Source of the DNA: Desulfobulbus alkaliphilus | Lineage (GTDB): Bacteria > Desulfobacterota > Desulfobulbia > Desulfobulbales > Desulfobulbaceae | Direction: 5' to 3' | Length of the DNA stretch: 37,632 bases | NCBI RefSeq assembly: GCF_016918545.1 | Contig: NZ_JAFFQC010000033.1 | Location: 1 to 37,632, forward strand | Shown: piece after piece, positions 8,924 through 16,091 of the stretch | Layout: each line of letters starts with the position of its first letter | Numbering within the stretch: position 1 is the stretch's first letter | Notes under the pieces: generated by a model | What the model was told of the DNA's origin: nothing | The model's database searches: none | The model's input: only the letters and a program-made list of their open reading frames with translations | Program-made: the position numbers and the translations under genes

Positions 8924-9108
8924 CCTGAATCCTTGACACCTGAATCCGTGACGGCTGGACGATTTTTTGTGTATACCTTGCTGTAATTATATCTTAATTT
9001 CAGCAGAATCCTTAAGGAGAACTTTCACCCGCCGCCCTTTGGGGCGTCCGCTCACGGATCCAGGTTGACAATAACCTTCACCACCGGACGAACGTTCACG
9101 GATTCAGG
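8924..9108 (+). repeat. dispersed element (outer copy), split by a nested copy
   Basis: CCTGAATCC (8924-8932) continues, after the nested element, as TTGACAATAACCTTCACC... to TCACGGATTCAGG (9108). Joined together it reads as a short deletion derivative whose junction falls in the direct repeat GAATCC. Its R end supplies the stop codon of the adjacent minus-strand gene. Confidence 0.75.
8939..9064 (+). repeat. dispersed element (nested copy) with 6-bp target duplication
   Basis: 126 bp, from CCTGAATCCGTGACGG to CTCACGGATCCAGG, hairpin-less class. It is flanked by TTGACA on both sides (8933-8938 and 9065-9070); TTGACA is part of the conserved core of the outer copy. This is direct evidence of insertion. 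Confidence 0.9.
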
Positions 9109-9619
9109 TTTCCGGTAGCAAACCCCGCCACCGTTGCTGGATAGTCTCGGTCAAGCAAGGGGCGCTCTTCTGCCAGCGACGGACGACTTCTTCCTGCTCT
9201 TCTCTCAACGCTTGCAGAGCCTCCACATACCCGGTGTACCCATGCATGCAGGCGACTTTCTCCACCGCCGCCCGCCTGGAAAGGCCTTGCCGGCGAACCA
9301 GAGCAAGATAGCTCTGATACGCGGCCTCCCGGGTATTGCCGGCCTGGACAGGTGCCGGCCCATTCGGCGGCAATCCAGCCGGGTTGATGAACAGAATATA
9401 TTCGGTACTGGCATCATGAACCGGATGGCGGTATGCCGGAAGCAGGCTGCATAATTCGTCCATCAACGCCTCGCGATTCTCACCGTTGGCCCATGCCGCG
9501 GCCCGACCGGTCAGGGACGCAAACAGGGCCACAGCCGCGGTCATATCCACGGCATATCTGGTGGCCGCCTCTCGGGCCGCCGCCCTCCTGCCGTCCTGGT
9601 CAGGTTGTAATTTCTCCAT
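9104..9619 (-). CDS. protein of unknown function, C terminus set by the repeat
   Basis: 171 aa, not recognised. Rich in Ala, Arg and Glu and predicted mostly helical. The most structured part is the second half (SYLALVRRQGLSRRAAVEKVAC, about 110-131, then a charged helix EALQALREEQEEVVRRW). No signal peptide or membrane segment. Third-position GC bias matches neighbouring real genes, which is the main argument that it is coding. The ATG at 9619 has no good ribosome site, so the start is uncertain. The TGA stop (9104-9106) lies inside the terminal inverted repeat of the outer dispersed element, so the original C terminus may have been altered by insertion. Monocistronic, flanked by elements on both sides. 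Confidence 0.6.
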   Translation of the reverse strand: MEKLQPDQDGRRAAAREAATRYAVDMTAAVALFASLTGRAAAWANGENREALMDELCSLLPAYRHPVHDASTEYILFINPAGLPPNGPAPVQAGNTREAAYQSYLALVRRQGLSRRAAVEKVACMHGYTGYVEALQALREEQEEVVRRWQKSAPCLTETIQQRWRGLLPET

Positions 9620-9690
9620 AGGCTCAAAAAATCGATTGAAAGAGGGTTCTCCTACCGTATAGCCGAAGACGAAGGCGGTGCTGCCAGTTC

Positions 9691-9909
9691 CCTGAATCCG
9701 TGAGCGTTAGTCCGTGCGTCAGCTTCGTTGTTCGTGACCGTTCGATTAAAGTACACTTTATCGGACGGTTACGGGCAATGAAGATGGCGTGCGGACGGAT
9801 GCCCCCGAAGGGCGGCGGGTGAAAGTTATTGCCAAGGATCCCGCTGCAATTATATAATGATTGCAAAAAGATATGTCCAAAACAGGAGTCCAGTTGTCAC
9901 GGATTCAGG
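9691..9909 (-). repeat. dispersed element, full-length with long hairpin
   Basis: 219 bp, reverse orientation, bounded by CCTGAATCCGTGAGCG and TCACGGATTCAGG. The long hairpin (about 9706-9796) is complete: ACCGTTCGATTAAAGT pairs with ACTTTATCGGACGGT at its tip. Flanks AGTTC (9686-9690) and AGTTT (9910-9914) are a 4/5 target duplication. The right-hand duplicate exactly fills the 5 bp before the NYN gene stop codon. Confidence 0.92.
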
Positions 9910-9914
9910 AGTTT

Positions 9915-10694
9915 TTAACCTTCTTTAAGCAGGCGAATATCCCAGGCCTCGGAACGGTTATTATTGGCCGGATTTTCGACGATCCTGAACTCGAAAATCC
10001 GGTGCGGCTCCTGGAAAAAATGATCGGAAGCCAGGGTTGATTTAGACAAATGGAAAAACACGGTTTCCGATTGCAGCAGATTCTCCTGCAACCGGTAATA
10101 GCGGAAAAAGCCGAACCCCCGTTCCTGGTTGAAGTTGGCAATCTTGCCGCGCTGCCACTGTTCACCAGCATCACCGTAACTGCTGCCGGCTATGGGCAGC
10201 AGCCCAGGGACAAGAAACCCCGAGATATACGAATCAGCCACCTCGCGCAGGTCCTTGCTGACATTATGAAAGCCAATGACCTCCACCCGGCAGCCCATGT
10301 TCTGCAGGGCGATGATAAGTCGCAGAAAATCTCCGTCCCCGGTGAGCAGAATGATCCGATCGAGATTTCTTGCCTGAAGCAAGGCATCGATGGCCAGATC
10401 CATGTCAGCATTGGCCTTGGTGGTGATATTGCCATCCTCATCCCGGAAGCGGCGGACATATTTCTTGATAATCTTAAAGCCGCAGTTGCGGAGAATATTA
10501 TGATACGCGTATACTTTCTGCCGATAATCAGGATCCCGCTGGGTCCGCTCATGGTCCTCGGCAAGATAGCAGTTGGCCCTGAGCATCACCGAATTCGCGT
10601 TGTTGGCCAGATCGACAAGCACATCATAGCGCATGCCGTATCCACCACTCATCTTGATATTTTCCGCATCAACATATATTGCTGTTTTCAACAT
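9915..10694 (-). CDS. NYN-domain (LabA/DUF88-type) protein with C-terminal cold-shock-like domain
   Basis: 259 aa from the ATG at 10694 (MLKTAIYVDAENIK); a TTG two codons earlier is possible. Residues 1-165 form a NYN/PIN-like nuclease domain with the expected acidic residues: D9 in YVDAEN, D97/D99 in ANADMDLAID and D120/D122 in TGDGDFL, which would hold a metal ion for RNA cleavage. Residues about 182-257 resemble an OB-fold cold-shock domain (GKIANFNQERGFGFFRYY, then ETVFFHLSKST), likely an RNA-binding module. The inferred role is RNA processing or turnover; the substrate is unknown. Cytoplasmic, single gene. A full element ends at its stop codon, and another lies 30 bp upstream of its start with a promoter-like signal pointing into it. 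Confidence 0.87.
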   Translation of the reverse strand: MLKTAIYVDAENIKMSGGYGMRYDVLVDLANNANSVMLRANCYLAEDHERTQRDPDYRQKVYAYHNILRNCGFKIIKKYVRRFRDEDGNITTKANADMDLAIDALLQARNLDRIILLTGDGDFLRLIIALQNMGCRVEVIGFHNVSKDLREVADSYISGFLVPGLLPIAGSSYGDAGEQWQRGKIANFNQERGFGFFRYYRLQENLLQSETVFFHLSKSTLASDHFFQEPHRIFEFRIVENPANNNRSEAWDIRLLKEG

Positions 10695-10723
10695 ACACAA
10701 TGAACCACCGGTTCAAACCGATA

Positions 10724-10854
10724 CCTGAAATTCATGACGGCTGAACTCCTGCTTTGGATATATCTCGCTGTAATCAGTTTATAATGACAGCAGAATCCTT
10801 GATAATACCCTTTACCAGCCGCCCTTGGGGGGCGTACGTTCACGGATATCCAGG
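10724..10854 (+). repeat. dispersed element, short class, perfect 5-bp target duplication
   Basis: 131 bp from CCTGAAATTCATGACGG to CACGGATATCCAGG, no long hairpin. Flanked by CGATA on both sides (10719-10723, 10855-10859). It lies between the guaA stop (27 bp) and the NYN gene start (30 bp). Confidence 0.92.
10778..10805 (-). promoter_or_regulatory. promoter-like signal inside the element, towards the NYN gene
   Basis: TTATCA (10805-10800) and TATAAA (10783-10778) are spaced by 16 bp on the minus strand, about 85 bp upstream of the NYN gene start. The arrangement recurs in most copies of the element. Confidence 0.35.
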
Positions 10855-10881
10855 CGATAGACTCCCCTCTCTTTATTGTCG

Positions 10882-12432
10882 CTATTCCCACTCAATGGTG
10901 GCCGGGGGCTTGGATGATATGTCGTACACCACCCGGTTGACACCCCGCACCTCGTTGATAATCCGGTTGGAAATCCGGCCGAGAATCTCATAGGGCAGGC
11001 GTGCCCAATCGGCGGTCATGGCATCCCGGCTTTCCACTGCCCTTAAGGCAATGACATGCTCATAAGTACGGGAATCCCCCATGACCCCGACGGTCTGAAT
11101 CGGCAGCAGGACGGCAAAAGACTGCCAGACCTTACGGTACCAGCCGGAATCTTTCATTTCCTCAAGGACGATGACATCGGCCTGACGGAGAATAGCCAGG
11201 CGATCGACTGTCACCTCGCCCATAATGCGAATCCCCAGTCCTGGTCCTGGAAAAGGCTGGCGAAAGATGGCCTCTTCGGGCAGACCGAGTTGGAGACCGA
11301 GTTCACGGACCTCGTCCTTGAACAGTTCCCGCAAGGGTTCAATCAAGGCAAGGTGCATCCGTTCGGGAAGTCCACCGACGTTATGATGCGATTTGATGGG
11401 GGCTTTTCCCCGGAACACAACGGATTCAATGACATCGGGATATAGTGTTCCCTGCGCCAGATAGCGTACCGTGCCGAGTTTGCCGGCCTCCTTTTCAAAA
11501 ATGTCGATGAACCCGTACCCAATTCTTTTTCGCTTTTCCTCCGGGTCCACCACCCCTTGCAGAGCCGTGAGAAAGAAATTGGTCGCATCGACATCGATAA
11601 CATGGAGATGGGTTTTTTCCCGGAAAAATCGCAGGACACTTTCCGATTCACCCGTTCGCATCAAACCGTTATTGACATAGATACAGGTCAGCTGATCGCC
11701 GATGGCCCGATGGACTAAAGCAGCGGTGACCGAAGAATCGACTCCGCCGGACAAGGCACAGATGACCTGCTCCGATCCCACTTGAGCCCTGATTTCCGCC
11801 ACAGTGGTTTCGATAAAGGAGTGCATGGTCCAGTTCGGCTGACAACCGCAGATCCCGAAGATGAAGTTGCGAAGAATATCGTTGCCGATGAGGGTATGGG
11901 CAACTTCAGGATGGAACTGGACGGCAACAAAGGGCTGGTCGACATGACGCAGGGCCGCATAGGGCGAATGATCGCTGGTGGCGGTGACCTCGAAACCGGG
12001 GGCTAATTCCTCGATACGATCACCATGGCTCATCCAGACCTGATAATGGGCGGGAGCAATCTCCATGCCGGCAAAAATGCCGCCGGTGTAAGCGATATTA
12101 AGCCGGGATTGCCCGAATTCGCGTTTCTCGGCGCGCTCAACCCTACCTCCCTGTTGAACCATCATCAACTGGGCGCCATAGCAGATGCCGAGTATCGGAA
12201 TACCGAGGGTAAAAATTCCGGGATCACTGATCGGTGCGTCCGCATCGTAGACACTGGCTGGACTGCCGGAAAGGACAATCCCTGTGGGTTGCATCGCTTT
12301 GAGTTCAGCCAATTCAAGGGTGTAGGGATGAATCTCGCTGTACACTTTCTGTTCGCGGATGCGGCGGGCGATCAGCTGGGTGGTCTGCGAGCCAAAATCG
12401 AGAATAATTACCTTCTGCTTATAAGTCGACAT
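10882..12432 (-). CDS. guaA: GMP synthase (glutamine-hydrolysing)
   Basis: 516 aa from the ATG at 12432 ([16 protein letters not shown]), with AGG 8-10 nt upstream; the longer frame to 12639 runs back into guaB and is rejected. It converts XMP to GMP using ATP and glutamine. The class I amidotransferase domain shows the nucleophile C84 (GICYGAQL) and the H174/E176 pair (FHPEV). The ATP-pyrophosphatase loop is SGGVDSS (228-234), and the C-terminal dimerisation domain ends in the conserved [16 protein letters not shown]. It lies 43 bp downstream of guaB on the same strand, the classic guaBA operon. No intrinsic terminator is visible after it; a dispersed element starts 27 bp past the stop. Confidence 0.98.
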   Translation of the reverse strand: MSTYKQKVIILDFGSQTTQLIARRIREQKVYSEIHPYTLELAELKAMQPTGIVLSGSPASVYDADAPISDPGIFTLGIPILGICYGAQLMMVQQGGRVERAEKREFGQSRLNIAYTGGIFAGMEIAPAHYQVWMSHGDRIEELAPGFEVTATSDHSPYAALRHVDQPFVAVQFHPEVAHTLIGNDILRNFIFGICGCQPNWTMHSFIETTVAEIRAQVGSEQVICALSGGVDSSVTAALVHRAIGDQLTCIYVNNGLMRTGESESVLRFFREKTHLHVIDVDATNFFLTALQGVVDPEEKRKRIGYGFIDIFEKEAGKLGTVRYLAQGTLYPDVIESVVFRGKAPIKSHHNVGGLPERMHLALIEPLRELFKDEVRELGLQLGLPEEAIFRQPFPGPGLGIRIMGEVTVDRLAILRQADVIVLEEMKDSGWYRKVWQSFAVLLPIQTVGVMGDSRTYEHVIALRAVESRDAMTADWARLPYEILGRISNRIINEVRGVNRVVYDISSKPPATIEWE

Positions 12433-12475
12433 GGGCTGCCTATGCATGTATGAAAACAATGAGAAAAAACGGTGG

Positions 12476-13939
12476 CTACAGACTTTCAGTCCGGTAATTC
12501 GGCGCTTCCCGGGTAATGATGACATCGTGAACATGGGATTCGCGAAGACCGGCAGTGGAGATCTGAACAAAGCGGGCCTTCTGGTGCAGTTCCGCAATGG
12601 TGGCGGCGCCGGTATACCCCATGCCGGATCGCAGACCACCGAGCAACTGGTAAATCATCTCCGCAATCGGACCACGGTAGGGCACCTTGCCTTCAATACC
12701 CTCGGGAACCAGCTTGCTGCTTTCCGCATCCTGGAAGTAGCGGTCACCGGACCCTTTTTTCATGGCACCGATGGAGCCCATGCCGCGGTATCCTTTATAT
12801 CGCCGCCCCTGATAGAGGAATGTATCACCTGGGGTCTCGTCGGTTCCGGCGAACAACGAACCGATCATCACCGAGTGGGCACCAATTCCGATGGCCTTGC
12901 AGATATCCCCGGAAAACTTGATACCGCCATCGGCTATGATGGGAATACCTTTTTGCACAGCGACCTGAACACAGTCTTTCAAGGCGGTGAGCTGAGGAAC
13001 ACCGACACCGGCAACGATCCGGGTGGTACAGATCGATCCAGGCCCTACACCGACTTTGACGGCATTGGCACCTGCCTTGATCAGCGCACCGGTCGCCTCA
13101 CCGGTGGCAACATTACCGGCAATGATGGACAAATCAGGGAAATGGCTTTTAACCTCCGCCACAGCGCGGAGTATATCGGCGGAATGCCCATGAGCGGAAT
13201 CGAGAACCACTACATCGACCTTGGCCTGCACCAGGGCCTCGGTCCGCCCCAGCATGTCCGGGCCTACGCCGATGGCCGCGCCAACCAGCAAACGTCCCAA
13301 ATCATCCTTGGCGGCATTAGGATATTGTTTTATTTTTTCGATATCCTTAATGGTGATCAACCCTTTGAGTCGACCATTGTCGTCCACCACCAGCAGTTTT
13401 TCGATCCGATGCTCATGGAGCAGCGCCTTGGAGTGGACCAGATCAATCCCCACCGGCGCGGTCACCAGGTTTTTACTGGTCATGACATCGTTCACTCGCA
13501 GCCCATCATCGGAGACAAAGCGCAGGTCACGGTTGGTGACAATGCCGACCAGTTTGTCACCATCAAGAACAGGCAGCCCGGATATCCTGTAGTTACGCAT
13601 GATCGCCTGCACCTCGGCCACACTCTGATGGCGGGTAACCGTGATCGGGTCAACAATCATGCCGGATTCAGATTTTTTGACCTTTTCCACCTCCTTGGCC
13701 TGTTCGTCAACATCCATGTTCTTATGAATGATGCCGATTCCCCCCTCGCGAGCCATGGCAATAGCGGTCTGATGCTCGGTGACCGAATCCATGGCAGCAC
13801 TTAGCAGTGGCGCCTGCAGCTCTAGAGTATCGGTAAGGCGAGTTGTTAAAGAAACATCCGAGGGCAGAATCTCCGAAGCCCCTGGAACGAGAAGCACATC
13901 ATCAAAGGTGAGCGCCATGGGAATTTCTTGCTGAAACAT
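12476..13939 (-). CDS. guaB: IMP dehydrogenase
   Basis: 487 aa. NAD-dependent oxidation of IMP to XMP, the first committed step of guanine nucleotide synthesis. The TIM-barrel halves enclose a tandem CBS module (about 95-205: [14 protein letters not shown]... and [12 protein letters not shown]), which senses adenine nucleotides in this family. The active-site loop GPGSICTTR carries the catalytic C304, followed by the mobile flap region. The start at 13939 is fixed by AAGGAG 7 nt upstream. First gene of the guaB-guaA operon; the promoter should lie in 13940-14200, which I could not resolve to a convincing -35/-10. Confidence 0.98.
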   Translation of the reverse strand: MFQQEIPMALTFDDVLLVPGASEILPSDVSLTTRLTDTLELQAPLLSAAMDSVTEHQTAIAMAREGGIGIIHKNMDVDEQAKEVEKVKKSESGMIVDPITVTRHQSVAEVQAIMRNYRISGLPVLDGDKLVGIVTNRDLRFVSDDGLRVNDVMTSKNLVTAPVGIDLVHSKALLHEHRIEKLLVVDDNGRLKGLITIKDIEKIKQYPNAAKDDLGRLLVGAAIGVGPDMLGRTEALVQAKVDVVVLDSAHGHSADILRAVAEVKSHFPDLSIIAGNVATGEATGALIKAGANAVKVGVGPGSICTTRIVAGVGVPQLTALKDCVQVAVQKGIPIIADGGIKFSGDICKAIGIGAHSVMIGSLFAGTDETPGDTFLYQGRRYKGYRGMGSIGAMKKGSGDRYFQDAESSKLVPEGIEGKVPYRGPIAEMIYQLLGGLRSGMGYTGAATIAELHQKARFVQISTAGLRESHVHDVIITREAPNYRTESL

Positions 13940-14200
13940 GCTAGCTCCTTATCGGCTGGAGGAAAACAGAAAAAAAAAAGGGGCGCGGTCGGTGTCGCTG
14001 TCTGGCAATGCACTGATTGTTCGCCGGAAGAAAAAAGGATAGCCCAGCGGAAACATGTCTTCCTGAACCAGCCCGCATGCACGGGGATGCACATATTGGA
14101 TAAAAAAAGCCATCGCCCAGGAGCATAACGAAACAGGCCGGGCACAGAACCGGACAGGTTCATGGCGCCGGGCTGCAGCCCGACCTGTAGTATATAGTAT

Positions 14201-14336
14201 CCTGGATCCGTGAACGTGCGGACAGAAGCCCCGAAGGGCGGCTGGTGAAGGATATTATCAAAGGATTCCGCTGCAATGATACGCTGATTATAGCAAGATA
14301 TATCCAAAACAAGAATCCAGCCGTCACGGATTCAGG
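14201..14336 (-). repeat. dispersed element, short class
   Basis: 136 bp, reverse, from CCTGGATCCGTGAACG to TCACGGATTCAGG. It keeps the small hairpin (GCCCCGAAGGGC) but only the foot of the long-hairpin arm. The flanks AGTAT and CATCT do not match, so this copy is older or rearranged. Confidence 0.88.
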
Positions 14337-14757
14337 CATCTGTATCGGGGACAGTTGAAGACTTTACAATAAACGTATAGTTTAGCAAATTCCAATAAAA
14401 AAAGAAAGCACCTGTCCAACAACCCCCTGAGTACGACTGTCGTTTCCTTGCCCCATGAACGGTCCCTTGGTGTACAGGGCAAGGTTCTGCTGAGCGCCGG
14501 GATCGATGACCATCAACGTGCACCCGCTGAACAGCGACTCTTGTTGGTTTCCACCCAGAGAGCGAATACTTCAGGCCGAACAGCGCAGAGGGTAAAACAG
14601 GAGCAAGCAGAAAAAAATCTGGCATTTTCAAGAGGTTCTTGCTTAATTATGCATTGAGTCTTTTTTCCGGCGCCCTCCAGGGCATGCCGGCATGCGCACC
14701 ATATCCGGCACAAAAAAGCTCCAGTTGCCTGAACTTCATGATACCCAAATTCCGCTC
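14337..14757. other. gap upstream of yciO with a possible degraded coding fragment
   Basis: 421 bp without a confident gene. On the minus strand an open frame at 14382-14570 contains protein-like text (LMVIDPGAQQNLALYTKGPF, then MGQGNDSRTQGVVG), while the neighbouring frame just upstream carries RPEVFALWVETNK. Together they look like a frameshifted remnant of one gene. I do not recognise the family. Confidence 0.3.
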
Positions 14758-15375
14758 ATGGCCAGAATTTTTGAAATCAATCCTGCGAATCCGCAACCTC
14801 GTCTCATCGCCCAGGTGGTTGAGACCTTGCATCGTGGAGGGGTTATCTGCTATCCCACTGACACGATGTATGGTATCGGCTGCGACATCTTCAACCAAAA
14901 AGCCGTTAAACGAATCTATCAGATAAAGAGGCGTCCCAAGGACAAACCTTTCAGCTTCATGTGTGCCTCTTTAACCAATATCAGCAATTACGGGCACGTC
15001 GGCAACACTGCGTATAGAATGATGCGCAAAAACCTTCCCGGTCCGTACACCTTTGTCCTTTCGGGTTCTAAACTGGTACCGAAAATCATGCTGACCAGGC
15101 AGAAAACCGTCGGCATCAGGGTACCGGCCCATCCGATCTGTCTGGCTATCCTTGAAGCTCTGGGCAACCCGATCCTCAACACCAGCGCCACGCTCGAGGA
15201 TGATGACCAGCCTGTCTGCAACAGTCTCGATGTCGACAGGCTCTTTGGCAAACAGGTGGACCTGATTCTCGAAGGAGGTGAAATCATCCCGCAACCTTCA
15301 ACCGTCATCTCACTGCTGACCGAACAGCCGGAAATACTCCGGGAGGGTAAAGGGGATATCAGCCCTTTCCTATAG
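14758..15375 (+). CDS. yciO: YciO/Sua5/YrdC-family threonylcarbamoyl-AMP synthase-like protein
   Basis: 205 aa from the ATG at 14758 (MARIFEINPANPQPRL), chosen because YciO proteins start in this way; an upstream ATG at 14692 is in frame but lacks family sequence. Single YrdC domain. Seen: GGVICYPTDTMYGIGCD (about 26-42), the KPFSFMC strand, PGPYTFVL, the Arg-containing GIRVPAHPI, and a C terminus ending LREGKGDISPFL that closely follows the YciO pattern. Sua5/TsaC members make threonylcarbamoyl-AMP for tRNA t6A37. YciO branch members share the fold, but their main role is less settled, so I claim the fold and family rather than an essential t6A role. Monocistronic; a dispersed element starts 6 bp after the stop. 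Confidence 0.9.
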   Translation: MARIFEINPANPQPRLIAQVVETLHRGGVICYPTDTMYGIGCDIFNQKAVKRIYQIKRRPKDKPFSFMCASLTNISNYGHVGNTAYRMMRKNLPGPYTFVLSGSKLVPKIMLTRQKTVGIRVPAHPICLAILEALGNPILNTSATLEDDDQPVCNSLDVDRLFGKQVDLILEGGEIIPQPSTVISLLTEQPEILREGKGDISPFL

Positions 15376-15381
15376 CCCAGG

Positions 15382-15491
15382 CCTCAATCCATAACGTCTG
15401 GGCTCTTGTTTCGGATAGATTTTGCTGTCATCAGATTATAATTACGGTAAAATCCTTGATAACAACCTGCACCGGCCGCTCACGGATCCAG
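15382..15491 (+). repeat. dispersed element, shortest two-ended class
   Basis: 110 bp, diverged: CCTCAATCCATAACG at the L end and GCTCACGGATCCAGG at the R end. It lacks even the small UUCG hairpin (CCGGCCGCTCACGG junction). No clear flanking duplication. It keeps TTATCA-N16-TATAAT pointing back across the yciO 3' end. Confidence 0.8.
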
Positions 15492-15591
15492 GCCTGGGGA
15501 AAATCAAGACAGAGCACGGTTCACCAGCACCGAATCTGCCATGATCAGGCTTTTGTGGCGAGGATGACTCTGACTTTTCATGGCGGCGATC

Positions 15592-15630
15592 AAAAAAAAA
15601 GACCGAACCAAGGCATTGGTTCGGTCTTTT
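15592..15630 (-). terminator. intrinsic terminator of ihfB
   Basis: On the minus strand GACCGAACCA pairs with TGGTTCGGTC (15601-15610 with 15617-15626), followed by a 9-nt T run. It lies 19 bp past the ihfB stop. Confidence 0.93.
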
Positions 15631-15648
15631 CTCGGAAAAAAATTCCTG

Positions 15649-15936
15649 TTACTCAATTTCGTCGATCAGCACTTCCTTTAAAGATTTGCTCATGGTGAAA
15701 TGCAGGGTCTTTCGTGCAGGAATGTTCATCATTTTTCCTGTTTTCGGATTTTTTGTTGTCCGTGGTTTGCGTGTCCGCACCGAAAAACTGCCGAACCCTC
15801 GTATTTCCACCCGCCTTTCCTCGGCAAGCGCTTGGGAAATCTCTTCAAGTATGATTTCAACAGCCTGGGCGATGTCCTGCTTATAGTAATCGCCAAGCTG
15901 CTCGGAGACCTGATTGACCAGTTCACGCTTCAGCAT
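15649..15936 (-). CDS. ihfB: HU/IHF-family DNA-binding protein, probably IHF beta
   Basis: 95 aa. A small nucleoid protein that bends DNA as a dimer. Seen: the helical N-terminal half, the VEIRGFGSFSVRTRKPRTTK signature (about 44-63) leading into the DNA-intercalating arm (NPKTGKMMNIPARKT), and the terminal helix. The position directly downstream of rpsA on the same strand matches the rpsA-ihfB order known from proteobacteria, which is why I favour IHF beta over HU; the protein alone would not settle it. AAAAGGA upstream supports the start at 15936. It is followed by a strong terminator. A 155-bp gap to rpsA contains a stem-loop and a palindrome. Confidence 0.88.
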   Translation of the reverse strand: MLKRELVNQVSEQLGDYYKQDIAQAVEIILEEISQALAEERRVEIRGFGSFSVRTRKPRTTKNPKTGKMMNIPARKTLHFTMSKSLKEVLIDEIE

Positions 15937-15965
15937 GATAAGTATCCTTTTAAACCAACCGCATC

Positions 15966-15978
15966 GTTACCAGGTAAC
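15966..15978. promoter_or_regulatory. palindrome GTTACCAGGTAAC upstream of ihfB
   Basis: A perfect 6-bp inverted repeat around one central base, 30 bp before the ihfB start codon. It may be an operator or part of a leader hairpin. No second copy is seen. Confidence 0.3.
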
Positions 15979-16014
15979 ATAAGGCCCTTGTTGCGGAGAC
16001 AAGAGGAAGGGGGC

Positions 16015-16047
16015 TTCACCTGACCGCGCTTAGCGCAGCAGGGTGAA
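16015..16047 (-). terminator. stem-loop after rpsA
   Basis: TTCACC pairs with GGTGAA and GCGC with GCGC around a TTA/TAA loop. No T run follows, so it may be an attenuator or RNA-stability hairpin between rpsA and ihfB rather than a full terminator. Confidence 0.5.
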
Positions 16048-16091
16048 ACACCCGTTGCTAGCCTTATAGACGATCATCCAGGGCGACGCGT

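Noticed and set aside
12433-12639. Longer guaA reading frame
   Set aside because: It overlaps the 3' end of guaB and lacks family sequence; the ATG at 12432 matches GuaA N termini.
13940-14200. Possible purine-responsive riboswitch upstream of guaB
   Set aside because: No purine-aptamer junction or kissing-loop motifs were recognised; only a short GGGCTGCAGCCC palindrome is present.
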